Source: Varanus komodoensis (taxonomy: Eukaryota > Chordata > Lepidosauria > Squamata > Varanidae). From it: a DNA stretch of 64,000 bases. Where the stretch lies: assembly GCF_004798865.1 (NCBI RefSeq), contig NW_025335761.1, positions 23,871,687 through 23,935,686 on the forward strand, read 5' to 3'. The translations under genes and the position numbers were made by a program. The notes under the pieces were generated by a model. That model worked only from the letters and a program-made list of their open reading frames with translations. It was not told the origin of the DNA and ran no database searches. This document shows, in pieces, positions 12,101 through 28,000 of the stretch; the first letter of the stretch is position 1; each line of letters starts with the position of its first letter.

Positions 12101-15100
12101 ATCATCACTCGTATGAGTGTTTTTCCACATATTGCTATATTTCATAGATGTAGTGAGCCTCAAATATGGTCAGGAATGTCAAACACATGCTCAACAGATT
12201 TTGTTTCAATTGGGATTATACTGTGGGACCAGGAAAAAAAAGTTAAGAAAAAGAGATTAGGCTAAAAGCTATACTTTAAAAAGCAGAATGTTCTGTGCAT
12301 TTTATCTAAACAACTGATCCAACAGTTACAATATCAAAAGAAGCAGTGAACAACAAAACAGTCACTTCTGAATGAAACCTTGATTTGTGAGAACTAAATG
12401 ATTTAGAGAGCTAAAGTGATTTGTACCAGACATTATCCATTTGGTACTTCTCATATTAATTTAAATCCCAAGTTCACAAGACATAGCTTTTGCCTGACCT
12501 CAACTATTTCATCTCAGCTGTGCCAAAGAGACAAGGAAACGGAGATGAAGTTCGCCAAGAAGAGACGTTCTTGGCTACAGTAATTTGTGCAAGTTCAACT
12601 GGGGAAAATTTCAATTTAACATGCAAAGAGACAACAGAAGTGTATGTTATTTCCTCTAGGAAGCATTGTGTCATCTGTGGTTTCCCTAAACATATTGCTT
12701 TACCTGAATTTTCTTTACAAGACAGACTTTTCTGCTTTCTTTTAAATTGAAAAGATGCATTGCAGTTAAAGTTAGAAGTTGCATCTTGTAAAGAAAGAAA
12801 GACTCAGTTCAACTGCTTTGACTCAACAAGGATCATATTTTGTTTTGTCTGTCTTCAAATATTTTAAGACCATAACTAATGTTTAAATATAATAGTCAGC
12901 AGAGTGCAGATAAGGTAATGAAATCTGATATAAGATATTTCTCCTGAAATAAGGATAAATGTGAAAATACAGCATGCATGCCTCGTAAGTTCCCACAAGT
13001 AGAGAACTTGGCCTTCTTATGCTGAATATCTCTTGTTCCTATCAGTACTGAATAAGAATTAAGAACATTTTAATCATCATAGGGTTGGATTGTATTGGGA
13101 ATTTTACTTCTTGAGGTTCAAGGCAGAAGCACACAAGTGACAGGAAATGTTTGAAGAAGGCATGCGGATATGTAAAGGATACCTACATTGCCAAGTATAG
13201 TGATAAAGGTAGAGAAAGGTGGGCATAAGTTAAATCGGGTTCGATAGGTAGCCCTCTAGGTGATTTCTTATTTTCAATTGTTTAATAATAGCAACAACAA
13301 AATGATTTCCCCTTCCCCTACCCTTAATTATTTGGTGAAATGAGGAAAACTTGGCATAAACATTTTTGTGTGGAAGAAATGAGTTCCGTTCATCTCTGGT
13401 ACTCAAAGTACTCGAATCCACTTGCTTCTTACATAACTTTTATGCCATTTAATGCAACTTTGTTTCAGTTTAAGAACAACAGATGTTGTATTAACAGATG
13501 TGAATTAACAGTAGACATTGTTTACTTGAACTTTCAGAAGGTGTTGGAAAAGGTCCCATACAGCAGACTCCTAGGCAAACTTGGTAGACGCAGGATAGAA
13601 GGAAACATCATCTTACAGATTAGCAACCAGTTGATGAAAAGAGAACTGACAGCAGGACTAAATGGACAAATCACTCCCCTGCGAGCATCTATAGTGGGAC
13701 TAATGCTACAGAAGTTTTTCAAATAAATAATCAGTAATAAGGTGGCCAAGTCTGCTAATAATGCCAAATTATTTAGGGAAGTTAGAACAAAAAGGAATAA
13801 TGAAGAGTACCAAAAGGATCTCTCTAGACTAAAAGAACGAGTGCTAAAATAGGAAATGCAGTTCAGTATAAGCAAATGTAAAATGATAATATACATTGGG
13901 ACAAAAATCCATGTATATACTGATGAGGGCTGCTGGTGAGTGAGCAGGGGAGGAACCTTGGGGTTATGGTGGATGGCTCAATGGAATGGCAATCTAGTGT
14001 ACGACTGCTGTTAAAAAAAGACAAATTCTACTTTGAGGATCATTGAAAAATATTTCAAAAACTAAACTGTCTATATCATAATGCCCTTCCACAATACTAT
14101 GGTGTGATCATGTGCGGAATTCTGCATACAGTTGGGATTACCACACTTCAAAAAAGATAATGTAAACCTGAAAAAAGGTTAAGAACAAAAAATCATCCAG
14201 GGCATGGAGCAACTGCCTTAACAGGAGAAATTACAATATGCAGGGAAATACTGTAGATTAGAAAATATTTTAGTTCAGAAGTGGGGATATGACAGAGGTA
14301 TATAAAATGATTCATGGTATGGAAAAAAAATAGATAAGACTTCTGCCCTAGCACTAGAACCTGGGCCCATTCCATGCAGCTGATTGGTGGAAGATTCCGG
14401 AGATAGAATGAAGTTCTTCACAGTTCACATAGTTAAATGATGGAATTCACTAGCACCAGCTGTAGAGGACCTGGCCTAGTTTCAAAGGGATTTACACAAA
14501 TTCATGGAGCTATTCACAGTTTTGAGTCATGATGAACAGGTACTACCACAATATCACAGTTTACAAGTCTCTCAGTGCCAGTTGCTGGGGAACACAAGTG
14601 TGAGGGTGCTACTATGCTAATGTCCTGGTTGTGGGTTTCTCATGGGCATCTGGTTTGCCTCTGTGGGAACAGACTGAAGCACCAAATAAGACTTTGAACT
14701 GATCTGGCATGGCTCTTTTGCCTGTAACCAAATGCATGATGTACAGGTGTTGCAATCATAAAGCAATGCTTGTTGGCGTTTTCCAGGAATTTGACTGGGA
14801 ACTTTCAAGTGCCTCACATAAAAGCATTGATTTCCCAAAAAGTGGAATACCTGACTCCATAAGGAAGCCAGGCTGGGGAATGAATTGTATCATCCTCCAA
14901 CAGCACCAAAAAAACCAGACTGAAATTCTTACATATGCAGTAGGCAGTGATAAATTAGTGCTGGCCAGCAACTCTTGGAAACTTGGCAAGGAATATTAGA
15001 ATTCCGGAAGGCAGGAGTATTAAGTCTTGTGGACCTTGATTCTAGTTGCTTATGCCCAAAGGTGGTAGAACGATGACATGCTCAGATGTGGTCTGGGCCT

Positions 15101-18100
15101 GAGGGGAAGTTGTCAAAGGGCACCTTTTGAGCAAACAGCAATCCATGTTTTAAAAAATAAGAATAAAAAGCAGGGAGCTTTAACTTTTATGGTCATGTGG
15201 CTAGGCTCAAAGACACCACATTCAAAGATTTCCAGCTTTCGTATCTTTAGTAGCTTTTGCATCCACCATTATGAGCTTTTGGCAGCATGAAACATTTGTT
15301 TAATTTATTCAGAGATTTTAATTTAAAATTAGAATGTCTTAACGTTCTGTCATGGCATTTAGTGCTATTTTTTATCAACAACTGGTCAAAGGTTTGAGTC
15401 TGAGAACTTTGGGCTTAATTTTAAAACTGCTATAAGGACAGGGCAGACAAAAATTGGTCTCCCTCTCCTGCTGCCCCCACTCTCTTTTTACTCCTATTTT
15501 CTGGCAACAGTGGAAAGTACTGCTTCCAGCAGCTACCATTTTGTTTTGCTCACAATGGCCTTCCTGTTAATGCAAAGTTATAATCACATAGACTGGGATC
15601 ACATGACATACATTCTGGGTTGCCATGTTAGGAAAGATGGAGATGCTGCTGGTATACCACCCACATTGCTACCCAATAGCTTCTCTGCCTGGGTGTCCTG
15701 GAATTGAAGGTACATCTCCACCATTGCATCCTCTCTGTGTCATTCAGTGGAGCCTTTCTGGGTAGGATATAGGGCCTTTTCAAATCTGGCCTGGGAAAGA
15801 TGCAGTATACCCCTAGGTAGCATGCTGTAACATTGCAAGCTACTCCGATACCCAAAAGAACACTTCCTTGCACACAGCACGGCCTCACTGCTATAATCAT
15901 AATCAGAGGCGCTCCTTGTTTGCACCATCTGGCAGATATCAATCTGGTGACAACCAGGAAAAAGATATTTTCTGTAGTGGCACCCAATTTGCAGAAATAC
16001 CTTTGCATGGAAATATGAGGCACATATTAAAGAGTTTAAAAATGCCTTGGTGTTTGATGATTTGTGATGCCTGTCATTCTTAGTTCTAATTGAAGACCAT
16101 TGGCTATATTTTAGGTTTCTTATATTTATATTGTATAGTTCTAGTATAACTTTTGTTGTTGTATATCATCTGGATATATTTCTTTGCATTTTAAGTGGTA
16201 TAAAATATTTTAAATAAAAGAAATAAATTTCCAGACCCAAATTGAAAAGCCCAAATCTTTTACCTGAAAATGTGTCTTCCTCCCTTTCCACATACTAAAA
16301 CCTAAAGTCCTTCTTCTTCAGCCAACTGAGGCCAGTGGTCACCAAAGCAGGGGTCTTTTGAAAGTGGCACCCAAGTCATGGAGAAGTGTATCTAGAGAGG
16401 TTTTCCTGATGGCATCCTTGTGGTCTTTCACCTACCATCTGGAGAACCTTCTGTTCATCTAGAACTTTAAAATAGTTCAAGTAGTCTGAGCCTCTGGTCT
16501 TAATCTGCACATTAATTCAGGGGACATGTGTGTTATTTTTTCATTTTCATTATTTTAGGTTGTTTTAAGTTTATAATCTTATATTTTATTTTGTACTTAA
16601 TTTGCTTGCCTGTTTGCTTGCTTGTTTATTGTAAACCTCCGAGGGTACAGTCATGATGCCCATAACCCTCCAAATCTGAAGGAAGGCAAGGTTGCCTTCG
16701 TACTCCTGCCATCCTGCATAAGATTTAGACGGCTGTCTTTGGCCATCCTTTTGGCTACTCGTGAAAAGGGTAGGCTGAGGCACTGCCAGGACCCATCAGT
16801 CATGCAACCTTGTAGCTGTAGTTGAGTCGGAAAGAACAATACTTAATGGTGCAGCATAAAATTTCTGTTAAGTAAATGAACAATGAAATTTGTAATGAAG
16901 TTCTCCATAGAGGTATCAAAGTGGAGAACACAAAATATTATGGCTTCGAAACAACAATGATTATTGCAATAAATTATCCAGTACACAATTATTCAAAAGT
17001 AACAATAATGATGCAATCAAGGTTAACCCACTGATTTCAGTGAGAATGACACACGTGTCTAGAACTATCCCACTGAATCCAAGAGGACCGATTTTGGCTG
17101 GGTCTTGCTTTCTGTTCTCAGGAATACATCTGGGAATATATAGATGTACATACTTGAAAATTCTCAAAATAATATTACAAAAGCAAATCACTTAAGAACA
17201 TAAACACATAAGAAAAGCCATGCTGGATCAAAGGTCCATTTAGTCCAGCACTACATAAACACAGTGACAAACCAGCTGCCCGCTGCCATAAACAGTTCAT
17301 TTGAGTACAATATCTGCTTTGTTCATCTGTTTGGTCATCAAAGACAATTTATTAAGAATTTCCAGCACTTGGGATTTTTGGCTTGACTGGCTCAAAGTTT
17401 ACTTGCTGGGCATTGTAGGACTTTCTTTTGTCTAAATATTCATAGGTTTATGCTGTAATGCTATAAAAATGAATCAACTGCAATTGCTCTATCGTTGTCT
17501 TGCAACTGCAGCAAGGATAAGCATTACCAACCCAATTTATTATTTTATTTATTTAAAACATTTCTATGCTGCCCCCATCACAACAAAGCCTCGGGGCGGC
17601 TCACAAAGGATACCAATGCATTTATCCGTACATGAACACTGATAGCTTTCAGGCTGTGATAAGCAAAACACAATGCCTTATGACAGCCTTAAAATGCAGC
17701 CTCTTTATTCTACAGTCACAAATTATGAACTAGCATTGCTACTTTTTTGATACACACATACGTTTTTATGTTTTTGCACATACAAAGGGTACCATAGATT
17801 AATGACCTGCAGTGTAGCCTGGAAATCCATAAGATGCTTGGCGATATGGCATAGTGCATTGTGAACAGGGCTTGTCTATTTTTCTTAGCAACAAGTTTCT
17901 CCAGGAGAAGGCTTATTAAAGTTTATGGGCATTTCCATAATAGTTCTAGTAGTACCAGTTTAGTAATTATTTTGAGATTTAGAAAATAAACGAGATTTAC
18001 ACACCCATTTGCCCATGCTGGGGTAGTCATGTTCTGGATCAAAAAGGTGCTGATGAAGTTGGTATTCTTTGCTAAACTGTGCTGTATCTGGTGTGTTTTC

Positions 18101-19047
18101 AAGGCATCCATCATCAACTGCAAAGACATTTTGGGAAACCTGAGCTGACATATTGATGTCTTGTAAAATATATATTAAAACTAATCAAGATATAGGCAAT
18201 ACATTTTATTATAAAGAGATGAGAATTTAAAAATACATTTTTCCTTGAAAACTTCAATCTTGGTAAAGCTTAACAATTTCTAAAGTTTCTTGTAATATAA
18301 CATAAAATTAATTTTGTTACTAGTTTCTTCCTGCAGAATCATAGATTTATGTATATGTAGAATAAACTGCAGTTCATATATTAACTTACTATTGCATATT
18401 TATATTTTTACTGATACATGTACACAGTTCTTGGTTATGCATTGTGCAGTTGGTTGCAGTCTAAAGTGTGTATTCCATGTTTTTTCCAGAGCAAGTTGAC
18501 TGTACCACGCACACATGGATAAAAGCATTCATTCATATGTGGAAAAATGCAAGTCATCCAGTCTTGTAGAATAGTTCAACATGTTGGTATCAGATCATTG
18601 GTCCACTTCCATCCAGAAAACCAGGAATTGTCATTAACTAAATATGTGCCCAACAGTGGAAAGTCTGTGTGTTGACTGAGAGCTCATGTTGTGGAGAACA
18701 AAAATGAGACTCTTCTCATATTTGGTAACCAAACTGTAATTGCTTTGGAGTCCTGCAGAGAACATTCATTAGGTATTGATTATTCATTGGGTTGGTTGTT
18801 GGAATTGCAGAACAAATACAACACAAAGTTTGAATACAAATGGATCTGCAATACATTCACATCCATTTGGGCAACTGAATCTATTGCCATCATAAAGCTT
18901 CTTTTCCTCATCCTTCCCACTCTAATTCCTTGTGTCTTTTAAATTGTAAGTCTAAGGGTGAGAACTATCTTATGATCTTCTTAAACTGCTCTGGGAGCCC
19001 GTGGGCAGGGGCAGGGGGGAGAGAGACCAGGGTAGAAGCACTATAAA

Positions 19048-19087
<40 letters not shown>

Positions 19088-22000
19088 TTACTAACCCCCA
19101 CTGCCTACCCTTTTCTCTGACTGCCAGGATAGCCCCAGCTTTGCTAAGCAAACAGATGTAATTTGTTCAGTACAAACTTTCCTTTATGAATCTCTGTATC
19201 AACAATTTTTAATAAATTAATCTAATATTTGTTTAATTAACTGCATCTGCCACATCGTAATTCCCAAGCCAATTCCATGTTTTGGGGAACAGTTGGCTCA
19301 TGGTGTTTAACTCTGGCAACCTCACAGGTGCTAGGGAACAAGTTTACCAGCCTCTATGATCACTACTTCAGGAAATGGCTGAGGGTGCTACAGTCAAACA
19401 GCAGGGGCACTGCTGGCACATGTTTGGGTGCTCAAGTGTCTCAATCTAGTCACTGTATTGTGCTGTGGAAACAACTAAAGTAGGCTTGTCTTTTAATAAG
19501 CTGGTCCTACAAACCTCACTGAGGAAATTCTATAATAGGCTGCACATTCAGTACACCTGGTCCCTGTGGTAAGAACAAGTTTCAGGCCTGAGACTGTCTT
19601 TAAGTCAAATGTGTATGCAAGTCAGCAAACATATATAAAAAGCATATACAACACTTAAGGAAGACTTCCATAGACTCTAAAACATCTTAAACACAATACA
19701 GCATTTTAGTAATGATAATAATGCATTAATAATCAAGTAACTACAGGTACTGAAGAGAAAGAGAATCTGTATGCATGTGTGTAGATATACAGTACTGCTC
19801 TTAAAACAGTTTAGTTAGAAAGACAAAAACATACTAAAAAGGTTAACACTTTTGAGCTAACGTTAAGCCTAACATTAACTAGATGATGATGGAGATGGGA
19901 CTGGTGTTGGAGAGGATGGACCTGCTTTGATTGTGCTGCCGACGAGATGGGGTTACTACTGGAGTCACTTTCTTGAAGGAGGCATCAAGGGTTGTGTGTA
20001 CAACAAAGAGCATGAAAAAGTACTGTAGTTCCACTGTTGCCACAGAACTAGTTCCGACTTTACAGCTTGCCCTTTTCCCCCTCCAACTCCTCTCCTACCT
20101 TTCTCTCCTTGCTGCCCGCAGGTGCCCGCTTGCTACTCAAAGACAAGGCAGGACTTCAAGACTTGCTTATTCATAAATAGGGGTTGTTCTTAACTCAAAC
20201 ATTTGTAACTGGAGGACCGGATGTGTATTTTTACAGTCTTTACATGAGCAAAGAATAGAGTTTAGATTTAAATTTCTGAAGACTGCTTTGATTCAATCCT
20301 AGTGAGATATGAGGTTCTACTAGGAATGTATCCATGAAATAGAGTAGCTTTGCTCAGATAGTAGCAGTTTCTAAGGAATGTTATCAATTTTCATATCAAG
20401 ATGAATCATCTTAGTTGAACAAGCACCATTTTTTGGTGGTAGTTTTAAATTAAGGCAAAAGAATGCATGTGGGCAGGAGGGAAGGTCAGAAATCTCTTTC
20501 TTTACATAGAACAATCCTGCTGGATATATGATTTCAATTTTTACATTTTATGTGCTAACAGAGTGTATATATAGGGATAAATAAAACAAGAGGAAAAGTA
20601 CATCTGAAGAAAAAAACAAATTCAAATCTATTTAAAGAATGATACAAGTTGTGAAACAAAAAGAAAATCTACATGCTATTTCTAAGGAAAAAGTTACACA
20701 ATAGTTGTTTATTATTACACACACCACAAGGCGTGGTTTTCAAACCACATGAATATGCAAGTCTTTGGGAAATGTTCACTGAAAGTACCAATAGTGTTGT
20801 TTCCTTCATCTCATAACTGGGACATCTGCAAGAATGGAACTAATTGGGAATGAAACTAAATATGTAAATGTATGCTTACTTACCTCTGGGTAAACATACA
20901 GAAGCTCAGGCTACCTAATCTACTATTTAAACTATTTAGTTTGAAGCACTGTTGTCCTGTTCTTAAGCACTTACATTCAGGTAGGTGTGCATAGGATTGT
21001 AAAAACTAGAAGTTTGATGTGAGAACTGCCAAAAGAAAAGACCTTGTGGAGTTTCACATATCTTTTTAAAATGACTTAGTTTAAAACTGACAAACCATAA
21101 TTTGGTTTTAGTCTAACCTATCCCATGCCATTTTACTTAGGGTCATCTTGGCTGGCACCTTTGATGGCTTAAATAATGTAATTCTAGTCACTAGATGGTC
21201 TTACTAAGCCAAAGTGCACATAATTTCAATAATTGCACATTCTTCCTATATTTATACTTGCTTCATTTCCATTTTCTTACTCTGCTGTTTCCTTGTATCT
21301 ATTTTTCAGATTGGAAGCTTACAAGGTATCAAACCTGTTTCTTAATGTTGATGATAATTAATAATAGTAAAAATGTGTGTGATCTTTGATGTCGGAACAA
21401 TAGCACCAACTTTTCTAACATTTATACTGCATTTCTGTCCAAGAAGAAATTGAATTGAGCAACTAGTCCATGCCTTTGTTGAACTCAGATAGGGCACCAA
21501 AACATGTCCCCCTGTTTGTGCTAGGGCTAGTCATTTGGTTTAACAAAGTGTTTTGGGAATAATCCAAATCTTACATAACGCAGTTAGATTATGAATTGGA
21601 GTAATGCAATATATAATCTCAGCTTCTACACCTCCTTTTCTGTGTAACTGATATCTCAAGAAAGTATTGGCCATGTACATAACTGAACACAGTACTAAGA
21701 AACGGAATCTTCTTCATGATTCCTTATTATTCCCTTGCCCCTACATGTCCCTCTCCTCTGTTCATTAGTTTCCAGTGCATATATACATTAGTTAACCCTC
21801 TGTCAAAAATAGCCAAAATTTTAAAGGTACAGACTTTGCATGTTTAGATGGAAAACATCCCAAAACTCCTAGTATTCACCATGCTGGCTGGGCAAAGCAG
21901 GTAGAAAGACCCTGACTCTTATAATCAGAAGAAACTTTGCAAATGAAACATACTTTAATGTTGCATAACTATGTTTATAATATACTGTGATCAGGAAATT

Positions 22001-25000
22001 TGAACTATTTAATGTATAATTTAGTTTTTTAAAACCTGTAATTGTTCATGCAGATTTATACCAATTTCATTCCAACTGTTGCACAAAATAATTCAGAAAT
22101 TAACAGGTACAAGTATTTTCAGAATTCAGCACTAAACCATGTAGTAAGTCCATGCAGCTTACCTGTTTTTCCAATTGGGCAAGGATTTGGAGGATCTGGG
22201 TATCCCTGGTCTTCACTGAAATCTTTAGGTATATTGTCACCTGTCAACTCAGCTACAATATTTGGGATATTTCCATAAGGCCCCAAATGCTGCAGACCTT
22301 CATGTGCACCACCTAATGAAGAGAAAATTATGCACACAAACTTTTTAATAATGTAATAAAGATTTCCCATAGATTTGATAAGACCTCTAAATCAAGGACC
22401 ATGTTTATTTCCCTACTATCAGGAGAGCCAAATTAATGGCTCTGTGACTGGACAGAAATCTCTTGCTGTTCCTTCTCACTGTCATTGCACATTCACTTCT
22501 AAGGCCATAACCTGGTGTATATGTTGTAAGCCACTCATGCCTGTTAACCATGGATTGTCCATAATGGAGTGGAAACCAGGCCAACAGTTTAGCCATTTTA
22601 TTGCTATGCTTGAAACAGGTCATTTGAAGAAGTACATTAAAGTTGTCCACAAATATTCCATGATCAGCAAAGGCAGAGCATCAGTGACTAAACTCTTAAA
22701 ATGTGGTCATTTAAAACCGCATCAACAGAAGTCTTAAGAGACTTCTTGCAGAGTGAGTAAGTTTTTCTGGCAAGGATCCACGCTGAGCACTTTTCAACCC
22801 ATCTTAGGATCATAACCTAATGCCCCGTCCTATGAAACAAGGAGGTGTTTACTTTAGGCTTAGTGAATCACAACTGTTTCAGCACCAGAAAGAAATGTTT
22901 TTCTGATGTCATAGACTATCCAAGAATACTGGGATAGCAGCATCAATCAGGTTTGGAATGCCAGGAACAAATACCATGTTTGATCTGGCGCATAGTTATA
23001 CATTAAATTATTGCACCACACAGAGAGTAGGCAGGATGGAAACAGTTTTCCCACAAAGTATCATAAGTGCAAATAAACCACTGTGAAGCCATCAGTGCAG
23101 TCCCACAAAACCAGTTAAGATCTGGTAGAAACTGTCAGTAGGAATGGTAGAAAAGATTTGCTCCCACTCACCCTTGGTGAGTGCAAACCACTCTGCCCTT
23201 TGTTATAACAACTACAGAACACGATTAGTTTCAGGCTGTCAGTGACTCGCCTGGAACATTTGGTCACTTTTGTTATTTAACAAACAGGAACATAAATATG
23301 GCTTTATGCCCCAGATTTAGACTGCTTTTCTCCTTTCCAAGGTGTGATCCTGTCACTTCCAATGGCAGGCGCCCGTAAGTCTCCACACTCAGATGCTTCT
23401 GAGCACCTAGTGCAAGGTACAAGTCAGAGTGGTGGCACTTTCTGTCTCTGCCTCACCTTGCACCTTGTATGTTCTCTAGTCAGCTGTTTTTGGATTTAGA
23501 ACCAGGAAAGGGGAGATAAGAAGGCTGCAATGCTGATCAGAATCTGCAACCCCAGCTCCCCCCTCCTCCCGCCCTTCCCCCTCTAAGGGCCAGGGTTGAT
23601 CTTGCAGGGGGAGCAGCCATCATTGTTTCTTCCACAGTGGCTGTGAGAGGTTGGAGGCTTGGCCTTTGGACTCCCGGTTCTGTGATTCTTCAGAGTAGGA
23701 CTCTGAAGAATCCTGTGCCCTCCCAGAATGAACATTTTGCACTGCAACATGGTTGACATACTTTTCCATAGTATACATTTTCATCCAAGTGACATGATTT
23801 TTCACTCTGCAGGGAGGCAAAGTTAAGCATACCATTTTAAAATACTATTCAGTGTGCAGCTTTGCAAAAATTATATATTTGCATTAGAAATTATATAAAT
23901 CCAACCACAGGAAAGAGTCCAGATGTTTTAAGACTAATGGTAATTGTGCAAAGCATCTTGTTTTTGTGTCTTTTACATGGAAACTTAATTAAGTGAAGGG
24001 TGTACATAAGTACAGTCATATGGCTAAAAAGTCCATATGAAAAAATAGCATTAAGCAGAAGTTAACCACTTTAAATTTGGCATCCAAGATTCTGTATTTC
24101 CCTTATGCACAGCAATTCAACTCTTACCTGAAAGATAGTATCCAGTACTCCTGCTAGCTGTGTCAGTTAAATGGAACTTCTATACTGAAAATAAATAATT
24201 TTGTGCCATGACTTAGGATATCAAAGTGGTATCTAACTGGTCATTGTAATGCTAGACTATATAGTCTACCAATTTTACAAAGCAATTTGACCTGTTATGT
24301 TCAGATATGCAACACATTCCCAATTATTTAAATTCACTGAGTTTCTTTATGGATCCCATGCCAAGGTGGATTCTGTGTAAACAGCACTCCTATTTATCTA
24401 AAAATAGTGGAGGTGGCCAGATTGAAGTAATTCACTTTTTATCTTTGATGGGATAATGAGAAGCAGCCCAAAGTAGCATACCAGTAGTTCAACAGATCAG
24501 ATAGCAACAAGAACTTCTTTATTCTGGAATGAATAATCTAGCATTAACCACCAAAGATTGTATACAAGGTGTGCAAACATTCAGAATTCTCCTTGGATGT
24601 CACTCACTCCACATTAAATCACATACCATCCTAAAAATCCTAGATTTAGAGGGAATAAACTTTCAAACAGATATGGGGACAAATTAAATCAGTCTACACA
24701 GGTAATACAGTAAATTGGCACAGTTCCTCCAAGCAGGTTGGTTTGAGCAGCTGGTTGGTTTTGGTTGTATCCTGATTATTTAACACCTTTTTGCTGTTAT
24801 GTGTCTATAATGGAAGAAGAGGGCTGCAGAAAATGCTCCATTTTATATCCTTTGGCATTGGGTCCTGAGAAACAAAAGTTTCTAGCACTAACACCATCTC
24901 TTTAACAAAGGTAAAACCAGGACTTTCAAATGCATGTTTGCTTCTTTGAAACCCAAAAGCCAAGATTTAATTGTTCTGTGTTTCATTCCCCAAAGTATTT

Positions 25001-28000
25001 GGGTGGCCATATTTTCCACTTAGTAGTACAGAAGAAGTTCTTCAGAAACCATCAAGTCAACACTTGTACACTGCACAGACTCCTTTACACCAGAGCTCTG
25101 CCCACTATGCAAAAAGGCATCTCACAGTCTCCATATATAGTCTATTATTTATTTTGTGTATATAGTTACGTTTTCGAGTGCTTGCCAACATTTCTCTGGA
25201 CTACATACAAAGCAATTTTTTATACCAAGGCACATTATTGTTTCCTTCAGTTCAAAATTCCTCCACCCACCCCAACTCTTTTGTTTCTCCAAAGCCAATA
25301 ACTGTCTGATTTTAATGCCTTATTTTTGCACTTTGAGTGATTTTATAGTGTTTGCAAATCATATTCCTTATAAACCTTCATGAACTGTTTACCCAGTAAA
25401 GGAGCAGAGTGGCAGAAACAAAGTGCTGACTGCTTTATTGCAGACAGTAATTCAAACACACCATTAATTCTGGCATTGTACTTTCAATGTTAGGTTTACT
25501 AGGCAGTGCAGCTCCAGAATCAAAATAATGCAGTATAAACATGATACATGGTCAACCACAGACATTAATAGAAGACCGCCCTCTTGGTGACATTGAAAAC
25601 AGTGGCTGAAAAAGAATAGAAAGGGAGGAGTGGTGCAAGGAAGGAAAGAACACGCTAATATATAATTATCACCTGCCCAGGGAGCATTTCGGCTCATCCA
25701 TAGCTTCTTAAGCCAGTCCAAACCTATGCGTATGGCCAAACAGTGTACAGAAACTGTGGCTAAAGGTCTCTAGTAATACCTGAGCAACATCCAGCAGCCT
25801 CTTTTGCTTTTATGTTTACTTGATCTCTGGGATCACAATTCATATTAAGAGTTTATTTTCATCCCCTTCCTCTTCCCAGAACTGGGATCTTCACACACAT
25901 AGAGAGAAACCTGTCCTAAAACACACACAGTTGATGGGACTCCCCTCCAAAGATGAGCAGGATTAATATATAATGTTGATATTCATGACAATCACAAAAT
26001 CCCTGATATACTGATACAAAAACTCAGAAATTATATATCATATAGATGGCTGGTGACATTCCTCAAGCAAATTATTTTAGTTTTTTTAGTAATCTTAAGG
26101 ATTAACAGAGTAATTTTAACTGATATTTGGATACAAAATATGTAGTTTGCCAAGGTACTATCTGCATCAAACATGTCTCCTTAGGTGCTTCAGTTACAAC
26201 CTGAAAGGGCCAAATTTTATCTTCTGCTTCATTATACCAAGAAAGTATTCTTGCCAGCAAGCATTTTAGACTAGACAAGTCATTCATGGAAGAAAGCTTA
26301 AGAACTATCAAGCACCATTTTGGTGGCAAAAAACAAAACAAAACAAAACACAAACAAATAAAAACCTAAAAAAGAACAACAGGCAACGGAGAATAAATCC
26401 CCATTGGTGAAGAAGTGGTAGTTACTGGAATCTGTCTGGCATTCTTGTTGTCTAATTTTTAAGAGTCTGTAGGCAGAATGCATCAGATCTTAACTTTTAT
26501 TTTCATTTGGAGACTTGGCCAACATATTGGAACCATTGTGTCCTACACAAAATACTGTATATGTGAACACTTAATTTTGATTTGAGATGTTGTTTAGATG
26601 TAATTAGCTGCTGAATTTATCTCTGTCTTATTTTACATTCCTAAACCAAAACAAAGCCAAACAAACAAACAAAAAAGTCATGCCTTTCAGGCTAAAAGCT
26701 TAAGCCGTTTACTTTGTAACAGTCCCTTTGCTGATTAAAAGCTGCAGCAGAACAGGACGGAACACTATGACAATAGGATTGATATATGCAAGTGGCAGGA
26801 CTGGTTGGCCCTTTTCCCAGCTGTTTAGCTGATCATCACCAGTGCAAAATTATTTGAAAGGCTTTAGTGCACTGCATAAGCCAGTTAAGGTAACTCCAAA
26901 TTTCTTCTCTGGTTCCTTGTTGGCACTCTGAAGTTAGGGCAGATGAGATTGGACTCCAAAAGGTTCCAAATCCAGTCAAAGTGAATGAGGTTTTGCAAGA
27001 GATTGCATCTTTTGTAGCCAAGTTCTAGTTTAGATTACTGTATTAAGGGCACAAACATACACAAGTTTAGACAGAGGCCTTTTTTCTGTATAAGCTTGCC
27101 TTTAAAAAGGTCTTGTTTCTGTATAAACTTGCATAGGATTGAGCTTTAAGAATACAGCCCTAAACATACTTACTTGGGAGTAACTCACATTTAGTTTACT
27201 GTGGCTTACTTTGGAGTAGACATGTGCTATGAAAATAAGTTAGTTTTAAAAATATTTATACTTACTTTCAAGTGGCCTGTCCATTCATATTGACACCAAT
27301 ACAGCAGTTTGAATGAGAAATACAGGAAGGCTTGTAGTGGTTACTGGTATACTTAACTGTTTTGTTCGTTTAAGGAATTATAGCAAATCTTCAAAGGAAA
27401 TAAAGTCAGCAGCAAATAAATTGTTGTTAACATAGAGCTTTGATTTGTAATCCTAACATCTTGGACTTTGTTCCATTACACTCTGGCGAAGTGCATTTGG
27501 CTTCTGCTTAGCTATTAACTACAGTGCACCATCTGCTGACTAAAAGGTATAAATACTGTCCTAAGTGGAGTCCTACAATTTATATCCAGCACTCAACAGC
27601 CACCTAATGTCTGTGCAAGGAATAGCAAAGCATCTATCACGCTGAATGCTATTTTAGTGGCAAAGTTTTTGCCCATGGCAGAGTTTCATGAACATGTTTA
27701 GGTCCTTTTCAGAGTGTCAGGGTTAACGAAAAGCCAGTGTAACATACTAAGCATTCCTCTAGGGTGCTCAATTTTGCCCAGGGCTCTTGGAGTTCAAGCC
27801 CTGATTCCACTGTGACATTCACTGGGTGACTGTGCATGCCCCGCCCCCAACCAGACAGGTTTATGGTACAGATGATAATGGAGTAATCCATATACTTCAT
27901 CTTAATGTTTTCACTGTAAAGAATGGTGATGAACAACAAAGTATAAATAAAGATAGTTGTTATTGTTGTTGCTATTATTATTATTATTTTTATTATTATT

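Noticed and set aside
24930-25301. 123-codon plus-strand ORF in an SCG5 intron
   Set aside because: No recognisable family, no exon borders, composition like the neighbouring intron.
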